DNA of 64,000 bases from Pandoraea capi (GCF_902459735.1 NZ_CABPRV010000005.1:310001-374000), one strand, 5' to 3'. Positions 1-9,563 are shown, counted from the first letter of the stretch. Notes: a model not told the origin generated them from the sequence alone. Numbers and translations: made by a program.

Positions 1-34
1 AAGCTGGCTTCCTGTGGGAGCGCCAGCTTTTTTT
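1..34 (+). terminator. Intrinsic terminator of a gene left of the window
   Basis: An 8-bp stem (AAGCTGGC at 1-8 with GCCAGCTT at 22-29) is followed by a T tract to 34. The tract is on the + strand side, so it most likely ends a rightward gene outside the window. It could also help end the leftward transporter operon that stops at 53. Confidence 0.7.
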
Positions 35-52
35 ACGTCGCCTGCGTAACCG

Positions 53-712
53 TCAGGTTCGAGCGGGCAGGGCGAGGCGTTTTTCGATGCGACGTTGCAG
101 GGCCGACAGTCCCGTCGATAGTACCCAGTAAATGGCGGCGCACGCGAGGTAGAGCGGTAGCGGCTGATACGTCGACGCGATCACTTCCTGCGCCGAGCGC
201 AGCAATTCCGTCACGGTAATGACGGACACGAGCGACGTATCCTTGATCAGGCTGATCAGGCTATTGCCAAGACTCGGCACGGCCATGCGCAGCGCTTGCG
301 GCGCAATGATGTAGCGCAGCGTCTGCCAGTACGACAGACCGAGGCTATACGCCGCAAGCCATTGCCCGCGAGGCATGCCTTCGAGCGCGCCGCGCATGCT
401 TTCCGACAGATACGCGCCCACGTTCAGGCTGAGGGTGAGCACGCCGGCGGGCGTCGGGTCGAGCGAGATGCCGATGCCCGGCAAACCGTAATAGACCACG
501 AAGATCTGTACCAGCAGCGGCGTGCCGCGCATGATGCTGACGTAGGCGCGCGCAATGCCGCGAAACACGCGTACTTTGCCGATGCCCATGATTGCCACGA
601 TGATGCCGATCGCCAGGCCGAACACCATCGACATCAAGGCGAACTTGATCGTGAGCACGGTGCCCTGCAACAGCACCGGCATGGATTGGGCAGCGAGTTC
701 GAATGGATTCAT
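53..712 (-). CDS. Amino-acid (cystine-type) ABC transporter permease
   Basis: A 219-residue inner-membrane permease of the HisM/GlnP family. It shows the RGTPLLVQ motif after the first membrane segments and an EAA-type loop around residues 112-140 (GQWLAAYSLGLSYWQTLR), which contacts the ATPase. The stretch VVYYGLPGIGISLDPTP closely resembles the cystine permease YecS/TcyL of E. coli. Its partner binding protein lies upstream on the same strand; an ATPase gene is not adjacent within the window and may lie to the left. Cystine as substrate is inferred from the resemblance of both subunits to the YecS/FliY pair. Confidence 0.85.
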   Translation of the reverse strand: MNPFELAAQSMPVLLQGTVLTIKFALMSMVFGLAIGIIVAIMGIGKVRVFRGIARAYVSIMRGTPLLVQIFVVYYGLPGIGISLDPTPAGVLTLSLNVGAYLSESMRGALEGMPRGQWLAAYSLGLSYWQTLRYIIAPQALRMAVPSLGNSLISLIKDTSLVSVITVTELLRSAQEVIASTYQPLPLYLACAAIYWVLSTGLSALQRRIEKRLALPART

Positions 713-751
713 GGGGGGATGTCTGATGATATGTCGTGGCGCGCAAAGACG

Positions 752-789
752 ACGGCCGGCATCCGCGTGATGGGCGTGATGCCGGCCGT
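752..789. repeat. 11-bp perfect inverted repeat between transporter genes
   Basis: ACGGCCGGCAT (752-762) and ATGCCGGCCGT (779-789) can form a strong hairpin in the mRNA between the binding-protein gene and the permease gene. There is no T tract, so it looks like an intercistronic stabiliser or partial attenuator that keeps binding-protein transcripts in excess, not a full terminator. The role is inferred. Confidence 0.5.
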
Positions 790-858
790 GGGGTCATCTC
801 CGGCGTCGGGCGTCATGGCGGTCCGACGGCCGAAGATTATCGCTACGCGGCTTGCGTT

Positions 859-1656
859 TTACTGCGCCGGCTTGGACGTATCCTTGCCGAACCACTTCTG
901 CGAGAGCTTGGCGAGCGAGCCGTCTTGCTTCATGGCCGTCAGCGCGTCGTTAATGGCTTTCGCAAACTTCGGATTGTTCTTCTTGAACGGAATGCCGACG
1001 GCCTGATTGGTGCCGGGCAGCACGGCGCCGGCTTCGAGCGGCAGCTTCGCGTTCTCGAGCAGGTAGGCCATCATCAACTGATCGTTGAGGGCAGCGTCGA
1101 CACGGCCGGCGGCGAGGTCGGCGAGATACTCGGGCGCGCCCGGATACGTACGCACGTCGATGCCCGGCACGGCCTTGGCCATCGTGTCGTAGTTGCTGCC
1201 AAGACTCACGCCCAGCTTGTGGCCCTTGAGCGCGTCGAGCGTGGCGAACGGGCGCTTGTCGTCTTTACGGCGAATCAGTTGGGCTGCCGAATACGTGTAC
1301 GGCTCGCTGAAGTCCAGCGACTTCTTGCGCTCGTCGGTGATCGCGACCTGATTGACGATGACGTCGAACTTGCCGGCCTGAAGGCCGCCGATGATGCCGC
1401 TCCATTCCGTCGTGACGAACTGGGGCTTCACACCGAGGCGTTGTGCCACGGCTTTAGCGACATCCACGTCGAAGCCGTCGAGCTGACCGCTCTTGTCGCG
1501 GTAGTTGAACGGCGGGTAGGTGCCTTCGATGCCGATCTTGAGCACGCCCGCCGACTTCACGGTGTCGAGCAGGTCGGCGGCGCGGGCCGGCGACGTACCG
1601 ATGAGTGCTGCGGCGGCGAGCGGTACGAGGCAAAGCGTCTTGAGCCAGGATTTCAT
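859..1656 (-). CDS. Periplasmic amino-acid (cystine-type) binding protein
   Basis: A 265-residue solute-binding protein (SBP_bac_3 family). The chosen ATG begins a clear signal peptide (MKSWLKTLCLVPLAAAALIG, cut after SPARA); a longer frame upstream encodes no sensible protein. The mature part starts with the family pattern LKIGIEGTYPPF and has the ligand-binding segments FDVIVNQVAITDERKKSLDFS and LGVSLGSNYD. Length and sequence match FliY/TcyJ-like cystine-binding proteins. It is the first gene of the transporter pair; an inverted repeat separates it from the permease. Confidence 0.88.
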   Translation of the reverse strand: MKSWLKTLCLVPLAAAALIGTSPARAADLLDTVKSAGVLKIGIEGTYPPFNYRDKSGQLDGFDVDVAKAVAQRLGVKPQFVTTEWSGIIGGLQAGKFDVIVNQVAITDERKKSLDFSEPYTYSAAQLIRRKDDKRPFATLDALKGHKLGVSLGSNYDTMAKAVPGIDVRTYPGAPEYLADLAAGRVDAALNDQLMMAYLLENAKLPLEAGAVLPGTNQAVGIPFKKNNPKFAKAINDALTAMKQDGSLAKLSQKWFGKDTSKPAQ

Positions 1657-1715
1657 AGTGTCTGGTTTTCCCTTTGGCAGATGAGGCGGATGATGGGGCG
1701 CCAACGTTCGACCTG

Positions 1716-2744
1716 TCAGACCGTACGCAGCGCTTGCACGCATTCTCGCACCAGCTCGGGGCCGCGGTAAATCAGGCCGCTGTACACCTGTACCAGACTG
1801 GCGCCCGCATCGAGCTTCGCCTGCGCGTCCGCGCCCGACAGAATGCCGCCCACACCGATGATTGGCAACGCGCCGCCCAACTCGGTCGCCAGGGCGCGGA
1901 TCACGCGATTCGAGGCGTCGAACACGGGGCGTCCCGACAGGCCGCCGGTTTCGTTGGCGTTCGGCAGACCGGCGACGGCTTCGCGAGAGAGCGTGGTATT
2001 CGTCGCGATCACACCATCGAAGCCGTGGCGCGTGAGCGTGCCCGCGATCACCTTGATCTGTTCGTCGTCGAGGTCCGGGGCAATCTTCAGTGCGATCGGC
2101 ACGTACTTGCCGTGACGATCAGACAGCGCGCGCTGTTTGTCCTTGAGCTTGCCGAGCAAGGCGTCGAGTTCGTCGCCGCCTTGCAATTGACGCAGATTCT
2201 TGGTGTTGGGCGACGAGATGTTCACCGTCACGTAAGTTGCGTACGGATAGACCTTCTCGAGGCAGATGAGATAGTCGTCGACGGCGCGCTCGATGGGCGT
2301 GTCGGCATTCTTACCGATGTTCAGGCCCAGCGGACCCTTGTAGCGGGCCGACTGCACGTTCTGGAGAAATTGCTCGACGCCGCCGTTGTTGAAGCCCATG
2401 CGGTTGATGATCGCCTCGGCTTGCGGCAGACGGAAAATGCGGGGCTTCGGGTTGCCGGATTGCGGGCGCGGTGTGACCGTTCCCACTTCGACGAAGCCGA
2501 AGCCGAGGGCGGCGAGGCCGTCGATGCAACTGCCGTCCTTGTCGAGGCCGGCGGCAAGGCCGACCGGGTTCGGGAAGCGGATGCCCATCACCGTGCGTGG
2601 GTCTTCGGGCAGCGTCTGGCCGACGAGGCCAGAGAGGCCGAGCGCGGCGACGCCACGCAGCGTGGCCAGCGTCAGGTGGTGAGCCTGTTCGGCATCAAGA
2701 CAGAACAGGGCGCGACGGGCCAGAGGATAGAGAGGCGCAAGCAC
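1716..2744 (-). CDS. pyrD: Dihydroorotate dehydrogenase (quinone), class 2
   Basis: A 342-residue enzyme that oxidises dihydroorotate to orotate with FMN and quinone, the fourth step of pyrimidine synthesis, at the inner membrane. The N-terminal amphipathic helix region ([20 protein letters not shown]) marks the membrane-associated class 2. FMN-site sequence [10 protein letters not shown] and the active-site loop [11 protein letters not shown], with the catalytic serine, are present, as is the C-terminal GVGGI phosphate-binding motif. The start codon is GTG (reverse complement of 2742-2744), chosen because the family N-terminus begins there. Confidence 0.96.
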   Translation of the reverse strand: MLAPLYPLARRALFCLDAEQAHHLTLATLRGVAALGLSGLVGQTLPEDPRTVMGIRFPNPVGLAAGLDKDGSCIDGLAALGFGFVEVGTVTPRPQSGNPKPRIFRLPQAEAIINRMGFNNGGVEQFLQNVQSARYKGPLGLNIGKNADTPIERAVDDYLICLEKVYPYATYVTVNISSPNTKNLRQLQGGDELDALLGKLKDKQRALSDRHGKYVPIALKIAPDLDDEQIKVIAGTLTRHGFDGVIATNTTLSREAVAGLPNANETGGLSGRPVFDASNRVIRALATELGGALPIIGVGGILSGADAQAKLDAGASLVQVYSGLIYRGPELVRECVQALRTV

Positions 2745-2929
2745 GATGTCGGGTTCGGCAGAATCGGAAAATCGCCATTTTACCGGTATCCCGGGCGCGG
2801 AGCGCGTCTTTTTCTACGCTCTGCGTACTCTCAATTTGCGTAAGTTCCGTCGCGAAATGAACGCGGTGCGCACTGCCGACAATGGATGTGTCGCAGACAC
2901 GCCGCATCGACCAGGGATTGCGAAGGGGC

Positions 2930-3715
2930 TTACTGATCCGCCTGACCCGCTGCATCGAGCATGGCGTCGGGCATGTCTTGCCATTGGCCGTCGATCAGGC
3001 CTTGCAGGGGGCGGAAATTGGCCTTGTAGACCATCTTCCGGCTCTGCTGGATCCAGTAGCCGAGATAGACGTTCGGTAAGCCGAGCGCACGCGCCTGCTC
3101 GATTTGCCAGAGGATGTTGTACGTGCCGTATGACGCACCTTCGACGTCCGGATCGAAGAACGTGTAGACCGACGATAGCCCGTCGCTGAGGATGTCGACC
3201 ATGCTGATCATGCGCAGCGTGCCCGCGCCCTGATGGCCGGGTGGTTCGCGAAATTCCACGAGGCGGGAGTTCACGCGGCTTTGCAGCAGGAACTGCTCGT
3301 ACTGCTCGCGGCTGTCGTGATCCATGCCGCCGCCGGCGTGCCGTCGCGACTGGTAGCGCATGTAGAGCTGGTAGTGCTCCTCGGTGTAGTGAAGCCCGGA
3401 GACGTTGACGGCGAGCGATGCGTGGCGCTTCCAGATCCGCCGCTGCGTGCGATTCGGAACGAAGCGTGCAATGGGCACGCGCACGGGAACACAGGCGCGG
3501 CAGCCGTCGCAATAGGGACGATAGGTGAACACGCCGCTGCGGCGAAAGCCCGCGCGCACAAGTTCGCTGTAGACGTCCGAATTGATCAGATGACTGGGGG
3601 TGGCAACCTGCGAGCGTGCCGTATGGTTGTCTAGATAGCTACAGGGATAGGGCGCCGTTGCGTAGAACTGAAGGGCGGACAGCGGAGAGAGCGGCAGTTC
3701 GTTCGGATGGGTCAC
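2930..3715 (-). CDS. bpt: Aspartate/glutamate leucyltransferase (Bpt/ATE family)
   Basis: A 261-residue aminoacyl-tRNA-protein transferase that moves leucine from Leu-tRNA to N-terminal Asp or Glu, feeding proteins to the N-end-rule pathway. The N-terminal ATE domain carries the cysteine cluster [13 protein letters not shown], and the C-terminal domain has [18 protein letters not shown] and [20 protein letters not shown], typical of the family. It starts 2 bp after the stop of aat, so both are almost certainly translated from one mRNA. Confidence 0.95.
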   Translation of the reverse strand: MTHPNELPLSPLSALQFYATAPYPCSYLDNHTARSQVATPSHLINSDVYSELVRAGFRRSGVFTYRPYCDGCRACVPVRVPIARFVPNRTQRRIWKRHASLAVNVSGLHYTEEHYQLYMRYQSRRHAGGGMDHDSREQYEQFLLQSRVNSRLVEFREPPGHQGAGTLRMISMVDILSDGLSSVYTFFDPDVEGASYGTYNILWQIEQARALGLPNVYLGYWIQQSRKMVYKANFRPLQGLIDGQWQDMPDAMLDAAGQADQ

Positions 3716-3717
3716 TG

Positions 3718-4476
3718 CTAAACCTCGTGAGCCTTGTCTGCTGCGTTACCGTAGGCCAGTGCGCTGAGCATCTGTTTATCCAGACGCCAGACCGGCGCGG
3801 GGGCCATGACCGCCTTTTTCACATGGGCCAGAAATGTCTGGCGGGGAATTTCACCCCCGCCGAGCGACGCCAGGTGAGCGGTACTTTGCTGGCAGTCTAT
3901 CACCTCTATTGCGTGTGTGCGTGCAAACGCGACGAGGGCGGCGAGGGCGATTTTCGACGCGTCGTTACGCTTGGCAAACATCGATTCGCCGTAGAACATG
4001 CGCCCGAGCGCCACACCGTACAGGCCGCCGACACGCTCGCCTTCGTAGAACGTTTCCACGCTGTGCGCGAGTCCGGCATCGTGTAGCGCGCGGTAGGCGG
4101 CAACGATGGCGGGCGTGATCCACGTGCCGTCTTGTCCGCGACGCGGGGCTTGCGCGCAAGCCTGCATGACGGCGGGGAAGTCGGCGTCGAGACGGATTTC
4201 CCAAGCATCTTCGCGCAGCACGCGACGCAGCAATTTGCGGAAGTTGTGACTGACGACGAAGCTCTCGGGCCGCAACACCATCCGCGGATCGGGACTCCAC
4301 CACAGCACGGGTTGTCCTTGCGAGTACCAGGGGAAGATGCCTTGCCGATAGGCGGCAAGCAGACGCTGAGGCGAGAGGTCGAGCCCGGCGGCGAGCAGTC
4401 CTGGCGCGTCGCTTGAGGCGTCGAGCGCTTCGTCCACGCTTGGGAAGGGATCGTTTGCTTCGAGCCAGACGACCAT
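3718..4476 (-). CDS. aat: Leucyl/phenylalanyl-tRNA-protein transferase
   Basis: A 252-residue enzyme that adds Leu or Phe to N-terminal Arg or Lys, making primary N-degrons read by ClpS/ClpAP. Family motifs seen: [20 protein letters not shown] near residue 45, MVLRPESF, and the C-terminal [12 protein letters not shown]. It is the first gene of the aat-bpt unit; the two transferases act on different N-terminal residues of the same degradation pathway, which explains the pairing. Confidence 0.96.
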   Translation of the reverse strand: MVVWLEANDPFPSVDEALDASSDAPGLLAAGLDLSPQRLLAAYRQGIFPWYSQGQPVLWWSPDPRMVLRPESFVVSHNFRKLLRRVLREDAWEIRLDADFPAVMQACAQAPRRGQDGTWITPAIVAAYRALHDAGLAHSVETFYEGERVGGLYGVALGRMFYGESMFAKRNDASKIALAALVAFARTHAIEVIDCQQSTAHLASLGGGEIPRQTFLAHVKKAVMAPAPVWRLDKQMLSALAYGNAADKAHEV

Positions 4477-4571
4477 GACGACGTTAGCTTTGCGGATTTG
4501 GCGTCGACGTCATGGGCAATCCGATGAAGTCGACGAAATCGGGAGGGCAGGCGCCGCGAATGCCGGTGCGC

Positions 4572-5201
4572 TTAGACACGCAGCATCGGCGTGAGGATGT
4601 CCTCGGTGTGCGCCGTATGCACGGACAGCGTCGGGACCGGGGTGCCGGGTACGACTTCCGACGACGCTTCGAGGTGCACGCCGAACGCCCCTGCGCGACG
4701 ATCTTCGAAGAAGAAGCGCAGCGTTTTGGCGACGGTCGGAAAGGCGATGTCGTCCCAGGGAATCTCGTCTTCCGAGAAGAGCGCGACTTCGAGACTTTCC
4801 TCACCGGCGGCGAACTGCGGCTCGCGCATCTGTGCCAGATAGAAAATATGAACCTGGCTCACGTGCGGCACGTTGAGTACGGAGAACAGGGCGCCTACGT
4901 CGACGATGGCGCCGGCCTCCTCCAGCGTCTCGCGCGCGGCGGCCTGGGCTGTCGTCTCGCCAATTTCCATGAAGCCTGCGGGGAGCGTCCAGTAACCGAG
5001 TCGCGGTTCGATGGCGCGCTTGCACAATAACACCTGATCGCCCCACACAGGCACCGTGCCAAGCACGTTGCGCGGGTTCTGATAGTGAATGGTGCCGCAG
5101 TGTGTGCAGACATGCCGCTCGCGATTGTCGCCGGGCGGGATGCGCAACTCGACCGGGTGGCCGCAGGCGGAGCAGAATTGGATGAGAGGACGTCGGTTCA
5201 T
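4572..5201 (-). CDS. Zinc-ribbon Nudix hydrolase
   Basis: A 209-residue protein. An N-terminal zinc ribbon (CSACG and CTHCG, residues about 8-35) is followed by a complete Nudix box: G-FMEIG-E-TTAQAAA-RETLEEAG around residues 72-95, which binds the metal and hydrolyses nucleoside-diphosphate-linked substrates. The layout resembles NudC-like NADH or NAD-capped-RNA pyrophosphatases, but it is shorter than NudC, so the substrate is not assigned. The ATG at 5201 is used because the zinc ribbon starts right after it; the frame upstream is arginine-rich and non-family. Confidence 0.88.
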   Translation of the reverse strand: MNRRPLIQFCSACGHPVELRIPPGDNRERHVCTHCGTIHYQNPRNVLGTVPVWGDQVLLCKRAIEPRLGYWTLPAGFMEIGETTAQAAARETLEEAGAIVDVGALFSVLNVPHVSQVHIFYLAQMREPQFAAGEESLEVALFSEDEIPWDDIAFPTVAKTLRFFFEDRRAGAFGVHLEASSEVVPGTPVPTLSVHTAHTEDILTPMLRV

Positions 5202-5351
5202 GGTTGCTGCGAGTGTATCATCGGCGACGCGCGCTGTGCGGCGACGCACATCCGGTGCCGGGATAACCCGTGGTATCGGGACGCACGTCGGCTTGCGCGC
5301 CGTTTTCATCGATGTGCGGACGGCGACTGGAAAAATATTCAGCCGGTCATG

Positions 5352-5380
5352 TTGCACTGCGATGGCAATTGTCATATAAT
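5352..5380 (+). promoter_or_regulatory. Sigma-70 promoter of tRNA-fMet
   Basis: TTGCAC at 5352-5357 and a perfect TATAAT at 5375-5380 are separated by 17 bp. Transcription would start about 7 nt before the tRNA 5' end. Confidence 0.85.
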
Positions 5381-5393
5381 CTAATTCTTCAGA

Positions 5394-5470
5394 CGCGGGG
5401 TGGAGCAGTCTGGCAGCTCGTCGGGCTCATAACCCGAAGGTCACAGGTTCAAATCCTGTCCCCGCAACCA
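5394..5470 (+). tRNA. Initiator tRNA-Met (CAU)
   Basis: A 77-nt cloverleaf beginning CGCGGGG, with anticodon loop CTCATAA (anticodon CAT), the three G:C pairs below the anticodon loop (GGG/CCC) and an unpaired C1:A72 position that mark initiator tRNA, TTCAAAT in the T arm, and an encoded 3' CCA. A strong promoter precedes it and an intrinsic terminator follows, so it is a stand-alone transcription unit. Confidence 0.96.
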
Positions 5471-5476
5471 AATTCG

Positions 5477-5510
5477 AAAGCCTGATTTCCCCAAGAAATC
5501 AGGCTTTTTG
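5477..5510 (+). terminator. Intrinsic terminator of tRNA-fMet
   Basis: A 13-bp stem (AAAGCCTGATTTC at 5477-5489, GAAATCAGGCTTT at 5495-5507) runs into a short T tract, 6 nt after the tRNA CCA. Confidence 0.88.
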
Positions 5511-5648
5511 CGTTTCAGTTTTTGCCATTTGCGCGTATTTGCGCATTCGCTGCTGTGATCATGTTGCGCTGCACGTCGCTTCGTCGTGTGGTGAGCACGT
5601 TCGTACGCGGGTATCTCAATCAATCGACATCCAACGACAGGGCACTTC

Positions 5649-6113
5649 ATGTCCGGCATCTTCACTGCAAACGAAAGCGAGTTCGACGTCATCACCGAGC
5701 TTTGGGAAGCCTCTGTACGGGCGACGCATGATTTTCTGAGCGACGAAGACATCGCGTGGCTGCGTCCGAAAATCCGCCACGAGTATCTGGCGGCAGTGAC
5801 CTTGCGCGTCTTCCGTGACGACGCAGGTGCCATTCGCGGATTTCTCGGTGCGTCGCCGGGCAATGTGGAGATGCTGTTCGTGGCGCCCGAGGTGCGTCGG
5901 CAGGGGATCGGTGCGGCGCTACTTGCCTATGCGGTGCGCGAGCTCGACTGTATGAGCGTCGACGTCAACGAGCAGAATCCGCAAGCGCTGGCGTTTTACC
6001 GGCGCGAGGGATTCGAAGTGACAGGGCGCTCGGCGCTTGACGGTCAGGGTCGACCGTTTCCGTTGTTGCACATGCGGCTTGCTACTGCGAAGCCGGCAGC
6101 AGACGTTGTTTGA
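5649..6113 (+). CDS. GNAT acetyltransferase, YjaB-like
   Basis: A 154-residue single-domain GNAT protein. The acetyl-CoA-binding motif A is LFVAPEVRRQGIGAALL around residues 77-93 and motif B is NEQNPQALAFYRREGFEVTG around 107-126. The N-terminal SVRATHDFLS and C-terminal GRPFPLLHMRL resemble E. coli YjaB. The acceptor is unknown. Its 3' end overlaps the convergent eamA gene by 32 bp. Confidence 0.88.
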   Translation: MSGIFTANESEFDVITELWEASVRATHDFLSDEDIAWLRPKIRHEYLAAVTLRVFRDDAGAIRGFLGASPGNVEMLFVAPEVRRQGIGAALLAYAVRELDCMSVDVNEQNPQALAFYRREGFEVTGRSALDGQGRPFPLLHMRLATAKPAADVV

Positions 6114-6966
6114 TCTTCGCGCCGAAGACGTTGACCACGAGGCCTGCCATGACGAGCGCTGCGCCCCAGATTTGCGCGCGCGTGAGCGTTTCGTCGAGTA
6201 GCAGTGCTGCTGACGCCAGCCCGATGATCGGAACGAGCAGCGAAAACGGCGCGACCTGACTGGCGGGGTAGCGCGTCATCAGGCGCCCCCACAGGGAGTA
6301 GCCGACGAGTGTGGCAATGAAGGCGAGATAGGCGATCGCGAAAATCGACGACCCGGAGATGTGTGTCAGCGAATTCGCGATTTGTTCGGGGCCTTCGAAC
6401 CAGTAGGAGAGCAGGGCGAAGGGAATCGGTGGAATCAGGCTAGCCCAGACGACGAGGCCAACCAGATCGACGTTGCCGATCTTCTTCGTCACGATATTGC
6501 CCGTCGCCCAACTGAGCGAGGCGCATAGCGTCAGCACGAAGCCGATCAGTGTCATGGCGCCGCCGCCTTGCATGCCGATGACGGCGAGGCCGGCTGCTGC
6601 GATCAGCAATCCGAAGACGTTTTGCGCGCGGAAGCGTTCGCCGAGGCAAATCACCGCGAGTCCCAGAGTGAAAAAGGCTTGCGCTTGCAGCACCAGCGAC
6701 GCCAGTCCGGCCGGCATGCCGACATACATTGCAGTGAACAGCAGGGCGAACTGACCGAACGAAATCGTTGCGCCATACGCGACGAGCCATCGCAATGGAA
6801 TCTGCGGACGCTTGATGAAGAAGATCGCTGGGAATGCGGCGAGCAGGAATCGAAGCGCGCCTAGCAACATCGGCGGCACGCCATGTAGACCGACCTTGAT
6901 GACAACGAAGTTGACGCCCCAGGCGAGTACGACGATCAGTGCCTGCAACAGGTCCTTCGGTGTCAT
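6082..6966 (-). CDS. eamA: EamA-type exporter (O-acetylserine/cysteine family)
   Basis: A 294-residue inner-membrane protein with ten predicted membrane helices in two EamA halves. The N-terminal segment VLAWGVNFVVIKVGL, PAGLASLVLQAQAFFT and the second-half APFSLLVPIIGLASAALLLDE closely match E. coli EamA, which exports cysteine-pathway metabolites. The substrate here is inferred from that match. Convergent with the GNAT gene. Confidence 0.9.
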   Translation of the reverse strand: MTPKDLLQALIVVLAWGVNFVVIKVGLHGVPPMLLGALRFLLAAFPAIFFIKRPQIPLRWLVAYGATISFGQFALLFTAMYVGMPAGLASLVLQAQAFFTLGLAVICLGERFRAQNVFGLLIAAAGLAVIGMQGGGAMTLIGFVLTLCASLSWATGNIVTKKIGNVDLVGLVVWASLIPPIPFALLSYWFEGPEQIANSLTHISGSSIFAIAYLAFIATLVGYSLWGRLMTRYPASQVAPFSLLVPIIGLASAALLLDETLTRAQIWGAALVMAGLVVNVFGAKIKQRLLPASQ

Positions 6967-7233
6967 GAGGTGTCTCCTAGCGCGGTATTAATTAACTTGT
7001 TATCAAAATAGACAACGAAGTGTACTCCCGGTGCGTCGACATGTGGTGCCGAAAAGCTGTCGGATAGTGGGGATGTTGCGGTGCCTGGTTCTCGGAGGTT
7101 CCGCACACCCAAGTCCGACGCCCGATAAGGGCATGACGTATACTTTCGGCTACATTTATTAAGACGCGCTGTTCTGTTCGATGTCGTTTGTGAATGGCAT
7201 TCACAACAGCGTTTGCCGTATCAGAGGATTTGC

Positions 7234-8247
7234 ATGAGCTTGCCTGCCCGCCGCGTCAGCGTCGCACCGATGATGGATTGGACCGATTCGCACTGTCGCG
7301 TTTTCCACCGTCAGTTGTCGCGTCACACGTGGCTCTATACCGAGATGGTGACGACCGGTGCGTTGTTGCATGGGGATGTTGCGCGTCATCTCGACTTCGA
7401 TGCGGTGGAGCATCCCGTGGCGTTGCAACTGGGCGGCAGCGAGCCGCAGGATCTGGCGCGGGCCGCGAAGCTTGGCGAGCAGTGGGGGTATGACGAAATC
7501 AATCTGAATTGCGGCTGCCCGTCGGAGCGAGTCCAGCGCGGTGCGTTCGGCGCCTGTCTGATGGCCGAGCCGTCGCTCGTCGCCGATTGTGTGAAGGCAA
7601 TGCGCGACGTTGTGCAAGTGCCGGTGACGGTCAAGCATCGCATCGGGATCGACGATGTCGAATCTTTCTCGTTCGTCGAGGACTTTGTGGGCAAGATCGC
7701 CGAGGCCGGCTGCACCACATTCATCGTTCACGCACGCAATGCCATTCTCAAAGGGCTGAGCCCGAAGGAGAATCGTGAGATTCCGCCGCTGAAGTACGAC
7801 TACGCCTATCGTCTCAAGCAAGTCTTCCCGCATCTCGAGATTCTGATCAACGGCGGCGTGAAGACGCTCGACGAAGTCGAGCAGCATCTGCAGCACGTCG
7901 ATGGGGTGATGCTCGGCCGTGAGGCGTATCACAACCCCTACGTGCTGGCCGAAGTCGACGCGCGTTTCTATGGCGATGCGTCACCGTCGAAGTCGCGCGA
8001 GGAGGTCGAGGATGCGCTCATCGAATATGCCGCATCGCAGGTCGAAAAGGGGCAGTATCTGGGGGCGATCACGCGTCATGCACTGGGGTTGTATCGCGGT
8101 GTGCCGGGCGCGCGTGGCTGGCGTCGTGTGTTGTCAGATCCGAAGCGTCTCAAAGCGGGTGTCGGTGCGTTCGAAGAGGCGCGTGCGCAATTGCGTGCGG
8201 CCGCATTTGCCGAGCGTGACGACGACGTGTCGGTAGCGGTGATGTGA
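7234..8247 (+). CDS. dusA: tRNA-dihydrouridine(20/20a) synthase DusA
   Basis: A 337-residue FMN enzyme that reduces U20/U20a of the tRNA D loop with NADPH. Motifs: VAPMMDWTD (FMN site), LYTEMVTTGA, LNCGCPSERVQRGAFGACLM with the catalytic cysteine of the GCPS motif near residue 95, HARNAILKGLSPKENREIPPL, and GVMLGREAYHNP at the phosphate-binding end. ATG at 7234 is used because AGAGGA lies 6-11 nt upstream; a TTG 21 nt earlier lacks this. DusA is preferred over DusB/DusC because SPKENREIPPL is DusA-specific. Confidence 0.94.
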   Translation: MSLPARRVSVAPMMDWTDSHCRVFHRQLSRHTWLYTEMVTTGALLHGDVARHLDFDAVEHPVALQLGGSEPQDLARAAKLGEQWGYDEINLNCGCPSERVQRGAFGACLMAEPSLVADCVKAMRDVVQVPVTVKHRIGIDDVESFSFVEDFVGKIAEAGCTTFIVHARNAILKGLSPKENREIPPLKYDYAYRLKQVFPHLEILINGGVKTLDEVEQHLQHVDGVMLGREAYHNPYVLAEVDARFYGDASPSKSREEVEDALIEYAASQVEKGQYLGAITRHALGLYRGVPGARGWRRVLSDPKRLKAGVGAFEEARAQLRAAAFAERDDDVSVAVM

Positions 8248-8327
8248 TGGATCGAGCTCGGCGCAACGCCGTATCGCGACTTCGGTTCTTGGGCATCGCG
8301 CGCGATTTGGGCGGTGCGCAGAGGTTG

Positions 8328-8360
8328 GGTATGCGATGCCTCGCTAAGACATCGCATACC
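8328..8360. repeat. 11-bp inverted repeat after dusA
   Basis: GGTATGCGATG (8328-8338) and CATCGCATACC (8350-8360) form a perfect stem with an 11-nt loop. It lies between dusA and a convergent gene and has no T tract. It may be a weak bidirectional transcription barrier. Confidence 0.45.
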
Positions 8361-8374
8361 GAGGCTCGGCGTGC

Positions 8375-8761
8375 TCAGGGAAACAAGATCACAGCGTAAT
8401 TTCGCGCGCTGTGCAGGATGTGGACGACATCGATTCGACCACACGATAGAAGATTTGATCGTTGCCGTAGACGCGGTGACGGAGGCCGAACCGCCCGCCG
8501 GGCGGTACAACCGGGAACGCGAACGGCCTGATACTTCTTCTCAAGGCGGTCGAACACGTCGGCGGCAGGCTGACCCCGACCGGCTTCGGCATCGGCGATG
8601 CTCTTCTCGATGACGGCGCCCGGCGCGGCAAACTGCGTTTTCCGGTCCTGAACAAGCCGGACGCCCTCGCGCAATACCTCACTCTTCGAGCCGTACTGGC
8701 CCTTCTCGACTCGCTCGGCAACGTAGCTCTCAAGCGTTTGCCCGAGTTCAGCACTGATCAT
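8375..8761 (-). pseudogene. ParD-type antitoxin fused to remains of a ParE toxin
   Basis: Residues 1-80 (ISAELGQTLESYVAERVEKG, then KSEVLREGVRLVQ) are a normal ribbon-helix-helix ParD-like antitoxin ending around DVFDRLEKKYQ. The frame then continues for about 45 residues out of register through the tail of a RelE/ParE toxin: the neighbouring frame reads GLRHRVYGNDQIFYRVVES and this frame ends IDVVHILHSARN, which together match a ParE C-terminus. The first two-thirds of the toxin is missing and the rest is frameshifted. The antitoxin may still fold; the toxin is dead. Confidence 0.75.
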
Positions 8762-8965
8762 GATTTCCTCTGGTTCGAGTTGGCTGGGTTGGTGGCCGCT
8801 CTAGCGCGCTTATCAAATTCGTTTTCGCGTCTTGTCGGTGCATTTCGAGAGTCGACGCATCGAAAAATTTATTCGGAGTTTGCTGAAACTCAAGGTCCGG
8901 CACTGCTGCGATGATGGAATTGGCCGGTTTGCCGGCTGAATCTACCTAAATCATTGGGGGCCTTT

Positions 8966-9268
8966 ATGAGCACTTCGAATGGTGACAGCGGAAAGGGCAA
9001 TGGCAATGGGGGAGACAATGGATTCGAGATCCCTGAGACGCTGCCACGCCCAGGGCATGTCGTCTGGTTCTACCAGCAGAGGAAGTACCTAGGCTTTGAG
9101 TGGGATGCGACGAGCAAGGAGATAAAGAAAGCACCTGTGACAGATCCGGAGCATGCGATCTACTTCGACACGTTCGCGCATGCGGTGGTCTCGTCGGACA
9201 GAACGGTTAGTCCGAGCATCATTCTTTACTCACGTGGTAACGGCTGCCCCCCCGAAGTGAAGGGGTAA
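8966..9268 (+). CDS. Hypothetical protein, Gly/Asn-rich N-terminus
   Basis: 100 residues. The first 20 are Gly/Asn/Ser-rich (GKGNGNGGDNG), and the rest looks folded (HVVWFYQQRKYLGFEWD, AIYFDTFAHAVV). The ATG at 8966 follows a GGGGG tract 6-10 nt upstream. No family recognised. It is an orphan gene in the decayed accessory strip between dusA and tRNA-His. Confidence 0.5.
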   Translation: MSTSNGDSGKGNGNGGDNGFEIPETLPRPGHVVWFYQQRKYLGFEWDATSKEIKKAPVTDPEHAIYFDTFAHAVVSSDRTVSPSIILYSRGNGCPPEVKG

Positions 9269-9563
9269 AACCTGTGGGGCCGTCAATATCGGCGGTCCCC
9301 GCGTATCACCTTTCATCAGTCCCGTACGCGAACTTCAAAAATCAAGATGCGACCGCTGCCACTAGGTGCATCAGCGCACTCGTCATGACGACTTTGCCAG
9401 CGCCCAATCGGACGTCCCTATCTTTGACGCCGAAATTGCTTGGGGTTGTAATACGTCTTGGCCCGGTCCAAGGGCCGTAACGCCAAGCTGTTCGCGCGCC
9501 TTCGTCGAAAAAGCCTTCGACGGACACGGCTGAGTAGAGAGAATTTTCTGAACGGTATGACGG

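Noticed and set aside
296-1770. Long plus-strand frames opposite the ABC transporter genes
   Set aside because: Antisense shadows of high-GC coding sequence with arginine/histidine-rich, non-family products.
5409-5472. Elongator tRNA-Met
   Set aside because: The C1 start and three G:C pairs below the anticodon loop mark the initiator.
8375-8510. Functional ParE toxin on the minus strand
   Set aside because: Only the last third is present and split between two frames.
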